Source: Rheinheimera maricola (GTDB taxonomy: Bacteria > Pseudomonadota > Gammaproteobacteria > Enterobacterales > Alteromonadaceae). From it: a DNA stretch of 64,000 nt. Every line of letters starts with the position of its first letter. Within the stretch, counting starts at the first letter, position 1. The translations under genes were made by a program, and so were the position numbers. Below, one piece after another: positions 1 to 7,723 of the stretch. Under the pieces are notes generated by a model that saw nothing but the letters and a program-made list of their open reading frames with translations, searched no databases and was not told the DNA's origin. The DNA lies in the NCBI RefSeq assembly GCF_016918075.2, contig NZ_JAERPS020000003.1:248001-312000 (forward strand). The letters run 5' to 3'.

Positions 1-409
1 CCAGGCCTGTGCCCAAAAAGATATCGGTAATATCGCGCCGGCGGCATTTACTGCCATTTAGAAAGTAATTTGACTGCGCGTCACGGGTGACAATGCGCTT
101 AATGGATATTTCGCTGCGATCGGCCATGCCGCCGGCTAAACGGCCCTGGGTATTCTCAAACACCAGCTCGACTGACGCTTGTGATACCGGCTTGCGCTGC
201 GATGAGCCGTTAAAAATTACGTCGGTCATGGCATCGCCACGCAGATTTTTTGCCGAGCTCTCGCCCAGAACCCAGCGCACGGCATCAATTACATTAGATT
301 TACCGCAGCCATTGGGGCCTACCACAGCTGTCATTTGCTGTGGAAATGGCACATTGGTGCTGTCAACAAACGACTTAAAGCCGGACAACTTAATTTGTTT
401 TAAGCGCAT
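1..409 (-). CDS. smc: Chromosome segregation ATPase SMC, N-terminal part (cut by window edge)
   Basis: The 136 visible codons are the N-terminal ATPase half-domain of SMC, the coiled-coil ATPase that compacts and helps segregate the chromosome. The start [16 protein letters not shown] is typical of the family, and the Walker A motif GPNGCGKSN lies near residue 32, followed by the usual VRWVLGE stretch. The start codon is the ATG at 407-409. The gene runs off the left edge, so the hinge and the C-terminal Walker B/signature half are outside the window and completeness cannot be judged. It is transcribed away from the MscS-like gene to its right on the same strand, with a short gap between them. 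Confidence 0.93.
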   Translation of the reverse strand, partial: MRLKQIKLSGFKSFVDSTNVPFPQQMTAVVGPNGCGKSNVIDAVRWVLGESSAKNLRGDAMTDVIFNGSSQRKPVSQASVELVFENTQGRLAGGMADRSEISIKRIVTRDAQSNYFLNGSKCRRRDITDIFLGTGL

Positions 410-485
410 TTAGGCAACATAGTTTTATAATTATCATTGCGTTATGGGCAATGTAGCAGCAGGAAAATCCGCTGTCACGGAAAAA

Positions 486-1103
486 TCAATCGCTCTTGTA
501 ACCGCTAAATGTCTTGCGTCGCCAGCGCTGGGCTTTTTCGGCTACAGTCGTTTTTATCGCGATACGGTTTTTCTTGGCAAACACCACTACCGGGCGAGAA
601 ATTAATAAATTATTCGGATAAACCACTTGCTCATTGTCTTTAGTTCGCAGCACAGTACTAAACAGGTTAATTTCTTCAATGCGCCCCTCCAAATAATTAG
701 CACCATCAACTACCCGCACGTCCATACCTTCGGCAAAGGCTTTTTGCCCCAGCAGAATAAAAAACGCCGTAATATTGCTAAGTAAACTCCAGGCAGCAAA
801 TAACGCTACACCAACCACCGCGATCATGGATGAAGCCAACACCAGCAGGCCACGCACATCCAGGCCCCATATCACGCTTAGCACAACAATAAGCAAAAGC
901 ACCAGTAAGATATGAAACACCGCCGCCGCGCGCTTATTCATCTCAGCTTTTAACCGGCTATTGGCGATCACCTGATACAGCAACGGCATTACCCGCCGGC
1001 TGATAATAAAGTACAGCAGCACAGCAGCGCTGCTAATAATAAGTTGCACAGTAACCGGGCTGAAATGCTGCAACAATTGTTGTACCTGTTGAAAGAATGA
1101 CAA
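486..1103 (-). CDS. Small mechanosensitive channel (MscS family)
   Basis: About 205 residues. Three hydrophobic segments in the first half are followed by the MscS pore and beta-domain pattern, with a glycine/alanine-rich pore-helix-like run (VVGVALFAAWSLLSNITAFF) and the beta-domain stretch VRVVDGANYLEGRIEEINLF and VVYPNNLL. Family members release solutes across the inner membrane on hypo-osmotic shock. It is shorter than E. coli MscS because the C-terminal cage domain is reduced. I chose the TTG at 1101-1103, which has a GGGGA ribosome-binding match 7 nt upstream and does not overlap ycgN. A longer reading from a TTG at 1145 would overlap ycgN. Follows ycgN on the same strand. Confidence 0.78.
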   Translation of the reverse strand: MSFFQQVQQLLQHFSPVTVQLIISSAAVLLYFIISRRVMPLLYQVIANSRLKAEMNKRAAAVFHILLVLLLIVVLSVIWGLDVRGLLVLASSMIAVVGVALFAAWSLLSNITAFFILLGQKAFAEGMDVRVVDGANYLEGRIEEINLFSTVLRTKDNEQVVYPNNLLISRPVVVFAKKNRIAIKTTVAEKAQRWRRKTFSGYKSD

Positions 1104-1120
1104 GGTAAGGTCCCCGAGGA

Positions 1121-1615
1121 TTAATCCAGATCGTTCAGCGGCCAACGCACAATAAAGTCTTCAAAATCATCCAGGTTTACCTGTAGCTCTGAAATGGTTT
1201 TATTGCGCACCGACATCTGTTTTTTGTGCATCAGGCTCTTTTTACCGTCGTTTAGCAGCGGATGCCAGTGCGGCAACCCGCGGCCTTCATGCAATCGCCG
1301 ATAAGCGCAGCTGGTCGGCATAAAAAAAATGTGCTTGAGATTTTCTTTGGTCAAGGCAATACAATCAGGCACCAGCACCGTACGCTGGCTATATTCGGTA
1401 CATTCGCATTTGTGGCTGTTTAAATAGCGACAAGCAATATTGGTGTAATGCACCTGCTCGTCCTGATGCAACACCGCTGTTGGGCCTTCTTCTTCATCGT
1501 CATCGATAAACTTGTTCAGGCAGCATTTGGCGCAGCCATCACACAATGCTTCCCACTCTTCGGTACTCATCTGGTCCAGCGTTTTATGCTCCCAGTAACG
1601 TTCTGTCAGTGCCAT
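1121..1615 (-). CDS. ycgN: YcgN-family cysteine-cluster protein (UPF0260)
   Basis: A 164-residue protein matching the YcgN/UPF0260 family. The N-terminal CDGCAKCCLNKF motif gives a Cx2Cx2CC cluster, and more cysteines follow in ACRYLNSHKCECTEY, VPDCIAL and TSCAYRR, a pattern thought to bind a metal or Fe-S cluster. The biochemical role is not established. The ATG at 1615 starts 2 nt after the ycgM stop; a TTG two codons upstream would overlap that stop, and either start is possible. The order ycgL / transglycosylase / ycgM / ycgN beside minCDE is shared with many gammaproteobacteria (in E. coli, ycgLMN lie next to min), which supports the assignment. Confidence 0.9.
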   Translation of the reverse strand: MALTERYWEHKTLDQMSTEEWEALCDGCAKCCLNKFIDDDEEEGPTAVLHQDEQVHYTNIACRYLNSHKCECTEYSQRTVLVPDCIALTKENLKHIFFMPTSCAYRRLHEGRGLPHWHPLLNDGKKSLMHKKQMSVRNKTISELQVNLDDFEDFIVRWPLNDLD

Positions 1616-1617
1616 GC

Positions 1618-2280
1618 TCAATATACTCTGGTGGTCAGGCTAAACAAATCAGCCAATTGTAACTGCAACGAGTCGCCACTGTGTAATGGGCCAACACCCG
1701 CAGGCGTGCCGCTAAGCACGATATCACCCGGCAATAGAGTAAAATGCTGGCTCATTTCGGCGATTAGCTGGCTAATGCCACGGATCATATTGGCGGTGTT
1801 ACCATTTTGCCGCAACTGGCCGTTAACACTTAAACGAAACTCTAACTGCTGAGGATGCTGCACCTGCGATTTAGCAACAAAACCCGCCACCGGACAAGCG
1901 CCATCAAAACCTTTGGCTATTTCCCAGGGCCGGCCAAGTTGCTTCAGCCCGGCTTGCACATCACGCAGCGTTAAATCCAGCGCTAAACTGTAACCCCAAA
2001 TAGCGTCATTTACTGCAGCAAAATCGGCCTGTTTCAGTGGTTTGCCAATCAGTATGGCCAGCTCAATTTCATTATGCACTTCCCCTTGTTGCTGCGGAAT
2101 ACTAAACCCGGGTGTTAATGCGCACAGTGCCGTAGCGGGTTTAATAAAAAACAGCGCCTGCGGCGCAGTCTTGCTTTGCATTTCAGCTATATGGTCTTGA
2201 TAATTTTGACCAATACACACCACTTTACCTAGCGGTAATGCGATGTCTCGTCCGTCAAGAGTTCGGTGTTGGTACTGCAT
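1618..2280 (-). CDS. ycgM: Fumarylacetoacetate hydrolase family protein YcgM
   Basis: A 220-residue single-domain FAH-family protein. The fold signature is seen in VVCIGQNYQDHIAEM, the metal-binding acidic pattern EVHNEIELAILIGK (two glutamates) and the end motif GDIVLSGTPAGVGPL. Relatives (YcgM, FAHD1) cleave C-C bonds in beta-diketo acids or decarboxylate oxaloacetate, with Mg bound by the Glu/Glu/Asp set. The exact substrate here cannot be told from sequence. It sits between the lytic transglycosylase gene (2-nt gap) and ycgN in a compact minus-strand run. This is probably one transcript from upstream of ycgL, though the ycgL-transglycosylase gap leaves room for a second promoter. Confidence 0.88.
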   Translation of the reverse strand: MQYQHRTLDGRDIALPLGKVVCIGQNYQDHIAEMQSKTAPQALFFIKPATALCALTPGFSIPQQQGEVHNEIELAILIGKPLKQADFAAVNDAIWGYSLALDLTLRDVQAGLKQLGRPWEIAKGFDGACPVAGFVAKSQVQHPQQLEFRLSVNGQLRQNGNTANMIRGISQLIAEMSQHFTLLPGDIVLSGTPAGVGPLHSGDSLQLQLADLFSLTTRVY

Positions 2281-2282
2281 GT

Positions 2283-3332
2283 TTAGTGCTCCGCAGCAAC
2301 GATAAGATCAGCCAAATATCCGACACTGGTTACAAAATAGTACGACCGGTTCCAGTGCATTAGCACTTTGTAATTATCGTAGGCTAAAAAAGCACGGCCA
2401 GCTTCACCGTCGGGTAAAACTAAAGCGGCATTTAACTCAACCTTGGGTAATGCCGTGTTGTTAAGCCGTTGCACGCCAAGTTCACTCCACTGTGTCAAGC
2501 TGCGTTCAGACAGGGCCCAACGCCCTAACCATTCACTGCGTTGCAGGCTGCCACGGGCAATAGCATGGCTGGCATCGAAAGCGCTTGGCAGTAGCACCTC
2601 CCTGCCCCAGGTTTTGCTGTTGTCCCAGCCTTGCTGCTTTAAATAATTAGCAATAGAGGCAAACACATCAATTTGGTTGGTCCAGATGTCTTTTTTACCG
2701 TCGCCATCACCATCTTGGGCATAGGCCATAAAAGAGCTAGGCATAAATTGGCTCTGCCCCATAGCTCCGGCCCAGGAACCTTTCATATCCTGCAGGCTAA
2801 TATGGCCTTGCGCCATGATATCCAACGCATGGTAAAACTCTTGTTTAAAAAAGCTTTCACGTCGGCCTTCATAGGCCAGAGTCACCAGTGCCGATGGCAC
2901 TGAATAATTGCCCATTATGCGACCGAAACTGCTTTCCAGTCCCCACAGCGCAACGATAAAGCGTGGCTGTACGCCATATTTAGCGCCAATTTTTTCCAGT
3001 TCAGGCAAGTATTGCTGATAGCGTTCGCGCGCCATTTTGATCCGTGTTTCACTAACCCGCTTAGGTAAATAGGTGTCTAACGTCTCGACAAATTCCGGCT
3101 GAGATTTATCGGCCGACACGACGCGCTCATGGAACTGCAACGAGGCAAACACCGGTTCGATAAGCGCCGGTGCATAGCCTTTATCAAGTGCCTCTTGTTT
3201 TAAACTGGCAACGTAGTCGGCAAATTCGACTTTGGCCGGTTCCGCCTCCACAGGCAAACTGATTAACACTGACAAGCTAAATACAACAACAGAAGTAACA
3301 CTGCTAAGGGTTCTAAACATCTTTCTAGGCAT
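2283..3332 (-). CDS. Secreted lytic murein transglycosylase (MltB-like, SLT_2 fold)
   Basis: A 349-residue protein with an N-terminal signal peptide ending near VEA and the MltB-type catalytic domain. The catalytic glutamate lies in LWGLESSFGRIMGNY, followed by YEGRRESFFKQEF, the GSWAGAMGQSQFMPSS motif and the DGDGDGKKDIW segment usual for this family. It cleaves the MurNAc-GlcNAc bond of peptidoglycan with formation of 1,6-anhydroMurNAc. There is no lipobox cysteine, so it is probably periplasmic and soluble, unlike E. coli MltB itself. The C-terminal peptidoglycan-binding domain found in some homologues is absent. The start could also be the internal methionine four codons downstream. Confidence 0.9.
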   Translation of the reverse strand: MPRKMFRTLSSVTSVVVFSLSVLISLPVEAEPAKVEFADYVASLKQEALDKGYAPALIEPVFASLQFHERVVSADKSQPEFVETLDTYLPKRVSETRIKMARERYQQYLPELEKIGAKYGVQPRFIVALWGLESSFGRIMGNYSVPSALVTLAYEGRRESFFKQEFYHALDIMAQGHISLQDMKGSWAGAMGQSQFMPSSFMAYAQDGDGDGKKDIWTNQIDVFASIANYLKQQGWDNSKTWGREVLLPSAFDASHAIARGSLQRSEWLGRWALSERSLTQWSELGVQRLNNTALPKVELNAALVLPDGEAGRAFLAYDNYKVLMHWNRSYYFVTSVGYLADLIVAAEH

Positions 3333-3362
3333 AATAAGAAAACCTGCTATTAAGTGACAAGG

Positions 3363-3635
3363 TTAAGCGGACTGATTGGCTTTGTGCTGTGCCAGTAAAT
3401 TGTCCTCAGGCGGCGGCAATTGCAGGTAAAAACCATGCTGAGTTAATTGCTGCCGTACCCTATCGATATCAGCCAGCGCCAAATGTTCCCGTTTGGCTAA
3501 ATTAACTATGGTTACCAGCGTCGGCGTGCCGAAGGTTTTTAACAATGCCTCAGGTACTGCTGAGAAATCGTCACGGCGCTGAACATACAGATAAGTACGG
3601 TCTTTTTTAAGACTTTTATATACGGCACACAACAT
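3363..3635 (-). CDS. ycgL: YcgL-domain protein
   Basis: A 90-residue protein with the YcgL fold, beginning MLCAVYKSLKKDRTYLYV and containing the VPEALLKTFGTPTLVTIVNL segment typical of the family. No enzymatic activity is established. It is divergent from minC across about 165 bp, the usual position for this gene in gammaproteobacteria. The intergenic region must hold promoters for both the ycgL run and minCDE, but no confident -35/-10 pair was picked out. Confidence 0.9.
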   Translation of the reverse strand: MLCAVYKSLKKDRTYLYVQRRDDFSAVPEALLKTFGTPTLVTIVNLAKREHLALADIDRVRQQLTQHGFYLQLPPPEDNLLAQHKANQSA

Positions 3636-3800
3636 CGAATAAAACCACGCCTCAACCTTGCTTAACGAAGGGCTAAACTATAACATGACCGCCAGGTGTT
3701 GCGCACCCGCACAGTAGCGGCAGCGCAAATAAATGCTGGGGGTTAGCTGAAACAGAACCCACGGCAGTGATAAATAATAATAAGTGCGCACGATATCCTT

Positions 3801-4532
3801 ATGTCAGATCAATCTCTGGAACTAAAAGGCAGTTTATTTCCATTATCGGTGCTGTCCTGCACCGATCTCAGCATCAGTTCGTTACAACGGCAATTGCAGC
3901 AAAAATTGGCGCAAGCGCCAGCGTTTTTTTATCAGGCGCCAATAGTGTTAAATGTAACTGACATTGCACAAGCTCCCGATTTTAATGCGATAAAACAGCT
4001 ATTTACTGAGTTAAACCTGGTGCTTGTGGGCGTGTGTGGTGCCAATAACATTATTAAACAACAGGCGCAGCAAGCTGGCCTTGCGGCATTGCAGCTGAGT
4101 AAAGACAGCAAAACTGCCAAGGCAGTAGAAGCGGTTACCGCGACGGACAGCGGCAACACCAACCGTCAGACTACGGTAGTCACCAATAATGTTGCCGTGG
4201 CGATGGACAGCAAAATTATCGAGCAAACGGTACGCTCGGGCCAGCAGGTTTATGCCAAAGGCACCGATCTGGTGGTTAAAGGCACTGTCGGTGCCGGTGC
4301 CGAAGTGATCGCCGATGGCAATATTCATATTTATGGTACCTTGCGGGGTAAGGCCATTGCCGGTGCAGCTGGCGATAGCAGTAAGCGTATTTTTTGTTAC
4401 AACCTGCAAGCAGAGCTGGTGTCTATCGCTGGTAATTACTGGCTAAGTGAAAGCCTGCAGGGCAGTTTCTGGGGTAAGCCATCTTGTATCAAATTACAAG
4501 ACGACCAATTGGTATTAGCAGAATTAGTGTAA
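3801..4532 (+). CDS. minC: Septum site-determining protein MinC
   Basis: A 243-residue inhibitor of FtsZ polymerisation that, carried by MinD, keeps the division ring from forming at the poles. The N-terminal FtsZ-inhibiting domain covers roughly residues 1-105. A Thr/Ser/Asn-rich linker follows, then the C-terminal beta-helix that dimerises and binds MinD, beginning near VRSGQQVYAKGTDLVV and including the DGNIHIYGTLRGKAIAG repeat. The start ATGTCAGATCAATC agrees with family length. First gene of minCDE, separated from minD by 10 nt. Confidence 0.96.
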   Translation: MSDQSLELKGSLFPLSVLSCTDLSISSLQRQLQQKLAQAPAFFYQAPIVLNVTDIAQAPDFNAIKQLFTELNLVLVGVCGANNIIKQQAQQAGLAALQLSKDSKTAKAVEAVTATDSGNTNRQTTVVTNNVAVAMDSKIIEQTVRSGQQVYAKGTDLVVKGTVGAGAEVIADGNIHIYGTLRGKAIAGAAGDSSKRIFCYNLQAELVSIAGNYWLSESLQGSFWGKPSCIKLQDDQLVLAELV

Positions 4533-4542
4533 GGATTTTACT

Positions 4543-5352
4543 ATGGCAAAAATCATAGTGGTTACGTCAGGCAAAGGCGGCGTGGGCAAAACCACCTCCA
4601 GCGCCGCTATAGGTACAGGTTTGGCATTAAAAGGCCACAAAACGGTGATTATCGATTTTGATATTGGCTTGCGCAACCTGGATTTAATTATGGGCTGTGA
4701 GCGGCGTGTAGTGTACGACTTTGTCAACGTGATCAACGGCGAAGCAAATTTAAAGCAAACGCTGATTAAAGATAAGCGCATTGATAAGCTGTTTATCCTG
4801 CCCGCTTCGCAAACCCGCGACAAAGATGCGCTAACCAAAGAAGGCGTAGAGCGCGTGTTGAACGAGCTGGCAAAAGATTTTGATTTTATTCTGTGTGACT
4901 CACCAGCAGGTATTGAAGCCGGTGCCATGATGGCGCTGTACTTTGCCGACGAAGCGGTAGTGGTTACCAACCCGGAAGTGTCTTCAGTGCGCGATTCCGA
5001 TCGCATCTTAGGTATGTTATCCAGCAAGTCACGCCGTGCCGAGCAAGGCCAGGACGCGATTAAAGAGCACCTGCTGCTTACCCGCTATAACCCGGAGCGG
5101 GTAGAAAAAGGCGAAATGCTTAGTGTGGAAGATGTAAAAGAAATTTTATCTATCGACCTGATAGGCGTGATCCCCGAGTCACAAGCTGTGCTTAACGCGT
5201 CAAACTCCGGCCAGCCGGTTATTCTGGATACCGACAGTGACGCCGGCCAGGCGTACCTCGATACGGTAGACCGCCTGTTGGGTGAAAATGTGCCTTTCCG
5301 CTTTTTAACTGTGGAGAAAAAGGGCCTGTTAAAACGGATTTTTGGAGGTTAA
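4543..5352 (+). CDS. minD: Septum site-determining ATPase MinD
   Basis: A 269-residue ParA/MRP-type ATPase. The deviant Walker A motif SGKGGVGKTT is at the N-terminus, the DFDIGLRNLDLIMGCERR segment carries the catalytic and switch residues, and LCDSPAGIEAGAM is the Walker B/switch II region. The last residues KKGLLKRIFGG form the amphipathic membrane-targeting helix. It recruits MinC to the membrane and oscillates pole to pole under control of MinE. Gene spacing (10 nt after minC, 3 nt before minE) indicates a single operon. Confidence 0.98.
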   Translation: MAKIIVVTSGKGGVGKTTSSAAIGTGLALKGHKTVIIDFDIGLRNLDLIMGCERRVVYDFVNVINGEANLKQTLIKDKRIDKLFILPASQTRDKDALTKEGVERVLNELAKDFDFILCDSPAGIEAGAMMALYFADEAVVVTNPEVSSVRDSDRILGMLSSKSRRAEQGQDAIKEHLLLTRYNPERVEKGEMLSVEDVKEILSIDLIGVIPESQAVLNASNSGQPVILDTDSDAGQAYLDTVDRLLGENVPFRFLTVEKKGLLKRIFGG

Positions 5353-5355
5353 CGC

Positions 5356-5616
5356 ATGTCGTTACTGGATTATTTTCGTTCAAATAAAAAGAACACCGCT
5401 AACACGGCGAAAGAGCGACTGCAGATCATCGTCGCGCACGAGCGCAGAAAGCGCAACAGCCCGGACTACCTGCCCCAGCTGGAGCGCGATATCTTAGAAG
5501 TGATCCGCAAATACGTGGATATTTCAGCAGAAGATATCGCTGTATCTCTGGAGAAACGCGACAACGAATTGTCTGTGTTAGAGCTGAATATCACCTTCCC
5601 GGATGATAAGCGCTGA
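5356..5616 (+). CDS. minE: Cell division topological specificity factor MinE
   Basis: An 86-residue protein with the expected N-terminal amphipathic [12 protein letters not shown] sequence, the MinD-stimulating helix region [16 protein letters not shown] and the C-terminal dimerisation domain. It triggers MinD ATP hydrolysis and so drives the oscillation that places the division site at mid-cell. Last gene of minCDE, followed after 20 nt by a clear terminator. Confidence 0.97.
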   Translation: MSLLDYFRSNKKNTANTAKERLQIIVAHERRKRNSPDYLPQLERDILEVIRKYVDISAEDIAVSLEKRDNELSVLELNITFPDDKR

Positions 5617-5636
5617 TAACCTGGCGCTGAAAAATA

Positions 5637-5661
5637 AGGCCCGCTGATAGCGGGCTTTTTT
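5637..5661 (+). terminator. Rho-independent terminator of minCDE
   Basis: Six-base-pair GC stem GCCCGC (5639-5644) / GCGGGC (5650-5655) with a 5-nt TGATA loop, followed by six T residues. Confidence 0.9.
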
Positions 5662-5702
5662 ATTATCGATATAACACCACACTTAACTGATTAAAAACCA
5701 AC

Positions 5703-6107
5703 ATGCAAAGATTGTTATTTTCTTGTCTTTACCTTCTTGGAGCTGTTATCGCGCTGCTTTTCGGCATGCTAATAGCTTCACAGATATCAACGTTGATGCA
5801 GGCACAAACGTTGATGAGTTTTGGCCATTTGTTTGTCATGACACTACTGAGCTATTGGCTATACACGCACTGGGCTTTGCAAAACGTTACTCGAATTAAT
5901 GTTACACGCTGTACCAAGTTAACCGGTGTACTGTTTACGCTTGTTTTCTTAACTTTTTCTGCAGTAGCAACACTAACCTGGATATTGATGCGCAAAGCCG
6001 GCAATTACAGTGACGACCAGATGTTCATCGCGATATATCCTTTCCTGGTGCTCATGTCGGCCTCTTTTGGGCCAGGCTGCCTTGGATTGCTGATAACGAA
6101 AACCTAA
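5703..6107 (+). CDS. Small integral membrane protein, unknown function
   Basis: A 134-residue protein I do not recognise. Its hydrophobicity suggests four membrane helices (about residues 5-28, 40-60, 72-95 and 106-130), short loops and no catalytic motif. The N-terminus MQRLLFSCLYLLGAVIALLFG would be the first helix. The ATG lies 41 nt after the min terminator; no strong ribosome-binding site is visible, which lowers confidence in the start. Nothing downstream is clearly co-transcribed. Confidence 0.55.
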   Translation: MQRLLFSCLYLLGAVIALLFGMLIASQISTLMQAQTLMSFGHLFVMTLLSYWLYTHWALQNVTRINVTRCTKLTGVLFTLVFLTFSAVATLTWILMRKAGNYSDDQMFIAIYPFLVLMSASFGPGCLGLLITKT

Positions 6108-6427
6108 ATCGCCAGACTCTGTTTATCTAACATTCTTTGACAAAGCCAGCACTAGCTGCCGTTGTCTGTTCATTTTAATGTCAGGCAGCGGCCTGCGGAA
6201 CTGGCTCCTTTTAAGTGTTGCTTTAAAAAGCCGTCCATTGCCTGAAAGGTTTGCAGTTGGTGCTTAGGTGGCGGTGTGCACCGTAGTCCAGCAAGATGTA
6301 CTGAGAATCAAAGCCACTGCCCCATTGGCTTTTAATTATTTTTTGACATATTTAAAACGTTAAATAAACACAATTCAGTAGTGACTTTCAAAAAAACATC
6401 AATTCGATGACTCACAGGAGGAAACAG
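6108..6427. other. 320-bp region without an intact gene
   Basis: Between two small membrane-protein genes. The left half (about 6170-6328) reads on the minus strand like a frameshifted C-terminal end of an alpha/beta hydrolase (listed separately). The right part is AT-rich (TTTTTTGACATATTTAAAACG near 6340) and probably holds the promoter of the gene at 6428. Confidence 0.5.
6170..6328 (-). pseudogene. Possible frameshifted remnant of an alpha/beta-hydrolase C-terminus
   Basis: On the minus strand, one frame reads QYILLDYGAHRHLS and the neighbouring frame continues HQLQTFQAMDGFLKQHLKGA to a stop at 6170-6172. Joined by one frameshift they resemble the end of dienelactone/prolyl-oligopeptidase-type hydrolases: the catalytic His after a short strand, then a Q-F/Y-x-A-x-x-x-F-L-x-x-H-L helix. 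No start or nucleophile elbow is present. The match is by pattern only, so this stays tentative. Confidence 0.35.
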
Positions 6428-6652
6428 ATGGAAGACTCTTTAATTCAACACACCATGACAACATGGGCTCCAGTAGTGCTGCCAGTCATACTCTGGTTAA
6501 TACCATTATTTTTAATAGCTAGCTCAAAGAGAGTGTATGGTATTGAGAAAAAATTATGGATCATATCAGCAGTTTTATTTAACTGGCTTGCATACATTTC
6601 ATTTGTCGTTGCCTCGCCCCTTACAAAAAATGACAAAGCCCACGCGAGGTGA
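6428..6652 (+). CDS. Small two-helix membrane protein
   Basis: A 74-residue protein with two predicted membrane helices (about residues 13-31 and 44-62) separated by a short basic loop SSKRVYGIEKK, similar in layout to small PLDc_N-type or YidD-like membrane proteins but without a motif that settles the family. The ATG at 6428 has a strong AGGAGG ribosome-binding site at 6416-6421, so I reject the earlier ATG at 6407. The last codons (NDKAHAR, stop) overlap a terminator-like hairpin that recurs 1 kb downstream. Confidence 0.6.
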   Translation: MEDSLIQHTMTTWAPVVLPVILWLIPLFLIASSKRVYGIEKKLWIISAVLFNWLAYISFVVASPLTKNDKAHAR

Positions 6653-6658
6653 GCTTTT
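6634..6658 (+). repeat. Terminator-like hairpin, copy 1 of a direct repeat
   Basis: Imperfect stem around GCCCAC...GTGAGC with loop GCGAG and a TTTT tail, overlapping the stop codon of the gene at 6428. It matches 23 of 25 positions with 7658-7682; the two differences fall in the stem, which is perfect in the other copy. Confidence 0.7.
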
Positions 6659-6693
6659 AACAACATCTATTATCTTCGAAACAATGCAGAATG

Positions 6694-7416
6694 TTATGCC
6701 TTGCGTTTTGACGAGCGTGTCGATAACGCAATTAAGCCTAATGTAAGCAATGCTATTGAAGCAGGAACCGGAACTGGATTTGAGCCCGGTGCTGCCTGAT
6801 CGATAAAAAACATGTCCATACCAAAGCAAAAAGCGTCGTGCACATGCCCTGGCTGGCCGTGTACGGTACTGGCTGACGTAAAGCGAACAGTGTCAACCGC
6901 ATCAAAATTTGAACTTAAATAAATTTGTGGATCAGTTTGTAAAGGACTGGTTATATTATTTACACCAACAAACCCCCAGGTATCAGGTGTCAATAACAGA
7001 CGCTCTAACATCACGCCACCTGCCCAGGCTTCGACGTAAGTTTCCTCAACACCCGAGGCCCATCCGCCACCAACGATAGTGTTGCTAGTCAGAATAAAAT
7101 AGTTCAGGTCAAATACACCACCACCGTCTTTTCTGATTTCCATTGCCTGCAAACCATTTTGCCAATGCGCATGAACAACGCTGTTTGTGGCATTGTAGTA
7201 ATTGCCAACATATTCATATGAGCCAATGAAATCAAAGATAAAGCCGTCTTCTTCATAGTAATCTACTGACCCACACAACGTAACATCAGTTGCACTGCAA
7301 GTGCCGCCGCCATTTTGATATGCTGTACCACCGGAAAAATCGATGATTGCCGCTTGAGCAACACCACTAAATCCAACAATACAACTGGCAACAAGGCTGA
7401 TTAAACACTTTTTCAT
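6694..7416 (-). CDS. PEP-CTERM-type exported protein
   Basis: A 240-residue protein with a signal peptide (MKKCLISLVASCIVGFSGVAQA) and a C-terminal sorting signal: the VPVPAS motif, a hydrophobic helix (about residues 217-231) and a basic tail RSSKRKA. Such tails are recognised by exosortase (EpsH/XrtA type), and the proteins go to the outer surface or extracellular matrix. The middle part has four cysteines and many aromatic and glycine residues, without an enzymatic motif I can name. The variant VPVPA instead of VPEPS is common in these signals. The gene lies between two direct repeats (6634-6658 and 7658-7682). No exosortase is in the window. Confidence 0.75.
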   Translation of the reverse strand: MKKCLISLVASCIVGFSGVAQAAIIDFSGGTAYQNGGGTCSATDVTLCGSVDYYEEDGFIFDFIGSYEYVGNYYNATNSVVHAHWQNGLQAMEIRKDGGGVFDLNYFILTSNTIVGGGWASGVEETYVEAWAGGVMLERLLLTPDTWGFVGVNNITSPLQTDPQIYLSSNFDAVDTVRFTSASTVHGQPGHVHDAFCFGMDMFFIDQAAPGSNPVPVPASIALLTLGLIALSTRSSKRKA

Positions 7417-7723
7417 TATTATTTATTCCCTTTAATATTTTTGTTTTCGGCTAGAGTAGCGCCGCAACACTATGCAATAATCATGCGCAACCGTAACCAT
7501 ATGATTTTACAAGGTTTAAACGCAACCCATTTTGGCGTTGTAAAAAAAACGGACATTATTCATAGGAAAAACATAGCGTTAGATATTTTTAGTAGCTTAA
7601 GTATGGCCGATATTTTGCTAATCGATGTGTCATGATTTAATACATTGAGATGTCAAAACAAGGCCCACGCGAGGTGGGCTTTACATTACAACACCGTATT
7701 AGATTTTTATGCTGTACTTAGCC
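7417..7723. other. 307-bp region without a convincing gene
   Basis: Holds the promoter side of the PEP-CTERM gene, an AT-rich stretch with a weak 64-codon frame (7441-7635) that has no ribosome-binding site, and the second copy of the terminator-like repeat at 7658-7682. Confidence 0.5.
7658..7682. terminator. Terminator-like hairpin, copy 2 of the direct repeat
   Basis: Perfect stem GCCCAC (7663-7668) / GTGGGC (7674-7679), loop GCGAG, followed by TTT. On the minus strand it could end the DUF4397 lipoprotein transcript only if read from the other side; on the plus strand no gene precedes it, so its present role is unclear. Confidence 0.5.

Noticed and set aside
7441..7635. 64-codon plus-strand frame.
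   Set aside because: No ribosome-binding site, non-ATG start and no recognisable composition or neighbours; likely chance in AT-rich sequence.
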